24,059 nt of DNA from a virus: positions 1-24,059 of IMG/VR virus record IMGVR_UViG_3300031758_000563. The stretch is one strand, 5' to 3'. The notes under the pieces are model-generated. The model ran no database searches and was not told the origin of the DNA. It saw only the letters and a program-made list of their open reading frames with translations. Below, one piece after another: positions 23,301 through 24,059 of the stretch. A program made the position numbers and the translations under genes. Position 1 is the stretch's first letter; each line of letters begins with the position of its first letter.

Positions 23301-23937
23301 TATTTCCACAGGTGGTAATGTCGGCATCGGAACGAGCAGCCCACAATCTTATACAAATTACCGCATCTTACATTTGGCAGCACCTACCACAACAGGAGGT
23401 GGTTTATTATACTTAACAAATTCTGACAATAGTGTTAGAGGTTTAGCAATGGCAGAAGGTAATTTATCTGCTATTGTATTCGGCTCACAATCTAATCACT
23501 CTGTACAATTTTGGAGTAACGATACCGAGAGAATGCGTATCACAAGTGGGGGGAACTTGCTTGTGGGAGGTACGACAAGTAATGGATGGAAAACTGAAAT
23601 AACTGGTAAAGTAAAATCATCAGGAAATACTTGTATTAACGGAACGATATCAATAGCTTCTGGAGTTACATCAACAATTTATAGCATACCAACAACAGAG
23701 GCAGCAAGTGGCATTTATCATATTTTTGTGGGAGTTTTAGCAGGTGCTCAAATTTATACGGCAAGTGGAACAGTAACAGCAAGTGCATGGAATAGTGAAG
23801 CTGTTTTCTCATCAATATATGATGGTTCAAATGTTACTTTATCGCTTTCTGGTATGAACATACAAATAAAAAATGATGGATTCGCAACTCTTACATGGAA
23901 TTACACAATTCATTTTATACCATTAACAAACGCTTAA
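20332..23937 (+). CDS. Large modular tail fibre / receptor-binding protein
   Basis: At 1201 residues it is the longest gene here. Residues 1-46 (YKLQLKRGLLASLPNGSVGE, then PLFTTDTFDLYVGKGDG) form a short N-terminal attachment domain common to phage fibres. Two copies of an 80-residue module (NWDAAYNDKINSASV to EGTNLYFTDAR) lie at about 94-173 and 276-355. Stalk repeats S-T-D-W-(T/N)-T-F-N-(S/N)-K-Q follow near 403 and 481. Residues 520-1090 hold eight variants of an ERMRLTTTGLGIGTTSP unit separated by unlike spacer sequences. The final 110 residues look like a beta-sandwich head. This points to a trimeric fibre with variable receptor-binding segments. No endosialidase-type self-cleaving chaperone or enzyme motif was recognised. 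An A-rich leader precedes it. Confidence 0.82.
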   Translation: MAYKLQLKRGLLASLPNGSVGEPLFTTDTFDLYVGKGDGSNIKLQKFIASGSSSQFLKGDGSLDSTTYQGVLSGSGIVKSTGGTISYLTDNSSNWDAAYNDKINSASVSGTTTKTLTLTQQDGGTITASWSDYDTAPVTSVFGRTGDVIAVSGDYTTSLVTEGTNLYFTDARARAAITLTTTGSSGSATYVGGTLNVPTYTLSGLGGVPTSRSLTINGTSYDLSADRSWSVGTVTSVDLSVPTGFAISGNPITSSGTLALAFASGYSLPTNASQTNWDAAYNDKINSASVTGTTTKTLTLNQQDGGTITASWTDDNTDAVTSVFGRTGAVVAASGDYTTTQVTEGTNLYYTEARVSANTDVAANTAARHNAVTLGTANGLSLSTQQLSLALASGSTTGALSSTDWTTFNSKQAALNGTGFVKISGTTISYDNSTYYLASNPSSYIAKTDLSAITPLSYDNVTGVFQMSQANSTTSGYITSTDWNTFNNKQSALTNPVTGTGTTNYLPKFTGSTTIGNSSVQTDSNGNIGINTAPVSYGSTYTTLTLNNASTGSYSIFQYGGITYGQIGVENSIFNIQAANSAPIVFNVSSAERMRLTTTGLGIGTTSPSVKLDVVGAGMFSSTLTVKSFLYLGESLVENGVINSPEGIFINADSDASGGSNDIVFGKGRTSTSGGTTLMTLKNNGNLGLGTSSPTSYSGFTTFNINNATNGGVIDLLNNGTRVGTFFNTASDVNLGSITSVPLIFYTANTEKMRLTSGGSLGIGTTSPARLLDVNGTGRFSNDLTVANSYRLFLNGSTGQDWALRTNSSTANFEIVDWSSTVARVIMTPSGNLGLGVTPSASSWTSFELLGGNVITSYPSATIPALYSASNAYYNSGWIYKNSANALLYAINANSGQHQWFTAPSGTAGNAISFTQAMTLDASGRLGIGTTSPNVYGVTSARTSDSVYYQAQSGSVVAYYGAATAYGTAVAGTFSNHAFGFYTNSSERMIISTGGNVGIGTSSPQSYTNYRILHLAAPTTTGGGLLYLTNSDNSVRGLAMAEGNLSAIVFGSQSNHSVQFWSNDTERMRITSGGNLLVGGTTSNGWKTEITGKVKSSGNTCINGTISIASGVTSTIYSIPTTEAASGIYHIFVGVLAGAQIYTASGTVTASAWNSEAVFSSIYDGSNVTLSLSGMNIQIKNDGFATLTWNYTIHFIPLTNA
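20611..21396 (+). repeat. Two 240-bp fibre modules about 546 bp apart
   Basis: Segments 20611-20850 and 21157-21396 both start AATTGGGATG and encode NWDAAYNDKINSAS, TKTLTL, QQDGGTITASW, VTSVFGRTG and EGTNLY in the same order. DNA differs mainly at synonymous positions, so this is an older duplication kept by protein selection. The interval between them encodes a different module shared with the upstream fibre gene. Confidence 0.85.
21901..23590 (+). repeat. Eight dispersed GIGTTSP-type coding repeats
   Basis: Units occur near 21901, 22105, 22366, 22581, 22798, 23083, 23287 and 23526. Two pairs share exact DNA: CTTGGTATTGGTACGACATC at 22132-22151 and 22612-22631, and CGGCAACCTCGGCTTGGGT at 22383-22401 and 22821-22839. 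The repeats are richer in G+C than the spacers between them, which encode unlike proteins. This is the pattern expected if repeats serve as crossover points for spacer exchange. Confidence 0.8.
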
Positions 23938-23949
23938 AAACAAATAAAT

Positions 23950-24059
23950 ATGATACAATTCAAATGGGTTATTAGCAGCATGGATGAATACCCAACATCC
24001 GAAGGTTTAAGTGATGTGGTTTTTAATGTGCATTGGAGGAGACAAGCAAATGAGGTAGA
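23950..24059 (+). CDS. Start of a small conserved phage protein (partial)
   Basis: An open frame starts at ATG 23950, 12 bp after the fibre stop with an A-rich leader, and runs off the right edge. The visible 36 residues (MIQFKWVISSMDEYPTSEGL, then SDVVFNVHWRRQANEV) resemble a small protein family I have seen beside phage tail genes, with a strand-turn-strand and a conserved V-x-W-R. Its function is not known to me. It could be a fibre or tail accessory. Confidence 0.65.
   Translation, partial: MIQFKWVISSMDEYPTSEGLSDVVFNVHWRRQANEV

Noticed and set aside
21880-24059. Diversity-generating retroelement acting on the fibre
   Set aside because: No reverse transcriptase, accessory gene or adenine-biased template/variable repeat pair is visible; the repeats vary in coding spacers, not at scattered adenines.
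1-24059. CRISPR array, tRNA, rRNA or insertion sequence
   Set aside because: No regular direct repeat with unique spacers, no cloverleaf sequence, and no transposase or terminal inverted repeats were seen. The TTGTACCA repeats are too close together for a CRISPR.

Overview
The window is a contiguous piece of a tailed-phage (siphovirus-type) genome, or of an integrated prophage, with every supported gene on the + strand. The likely host is a member of the Bacteroidota. Three things suggest this: the moderately low G+C content (my visual estimate, about 40%); the A-rich leaders with no clear Shine-Dalgarno just upstream of the major capsid, tail tube and fibre genes; and protein families that I recognise, from memory, from Bacteroidota phages (the composite capsid protease, the tape measure N-terminus, the tail hub N-terminus and the GIGTTSP-type fibre repeats). 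No integrase, lysis gene, tRNA or CRISPR array is visible, so lifestyle cannot be decided.

Layout. (1) 1-3670, DNA metabolism: the C-terminal end of a probable DNA methyltransferase, a VRR-NUC nuclease, a prim-pol/SF3-helicase replicase, a 177-bp intergenic region with helically phased TTGTACCA repeats, a protein made essentially of DnaA domain IV, and a small unknown protein. (2) 3698-9785, packaging and head: small and large terminase, portal, a small overlapping ORF, a MuF-like minor head protein, a composite capsid maturation protease and the HK97-fold major capsid protein. A strong intrinsic terminator follows the capsid gene. (3) 9850-11399: an inserted, AT-rich pair of carbohydrate-related genes, an FkbM-type methyltransferase and a GT4-type glycosyltransferase, placed between capsid and connector. 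(4) 11402-13269, neck and tail tube: gp6-like connector, HK97 gp10-like protein, tail-terminator-like protein and major tail tube protein. (5) 13272-15747: tail assembly chaperones joined by a probable -1 frameshift at A AAA AAG, then a short tape measure protein. (6) 15747-24059, tail tip and fibres: a hub-like protein with an embedded jelly-roll-like region, a second tube-like protein, a small beta-rich tip protein, two modular fibre proteins and the start of a further small conserved phage protein.

Genes are packed tightly. Many start and stop codons overlap or are only a few bases apart, which fits long co-transcribed, translationally coupled late operons. The capsid and tube genes use a different, apparently expression-adapted codon set. 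The middle of the tape measure gene and the distal fibre are visibly AT-richer than their flanks, which points to mosaic exchange. The most interesting items are the methyltransferase/glycosyltransferase insertion behind the capsid terminator, the candidate replication origin beside the DnaA-domain-IV gene, the frameshift site, and the repeat-patch architecture of the fibre. All functional calls come from reading motifs by eye; no database search was run.
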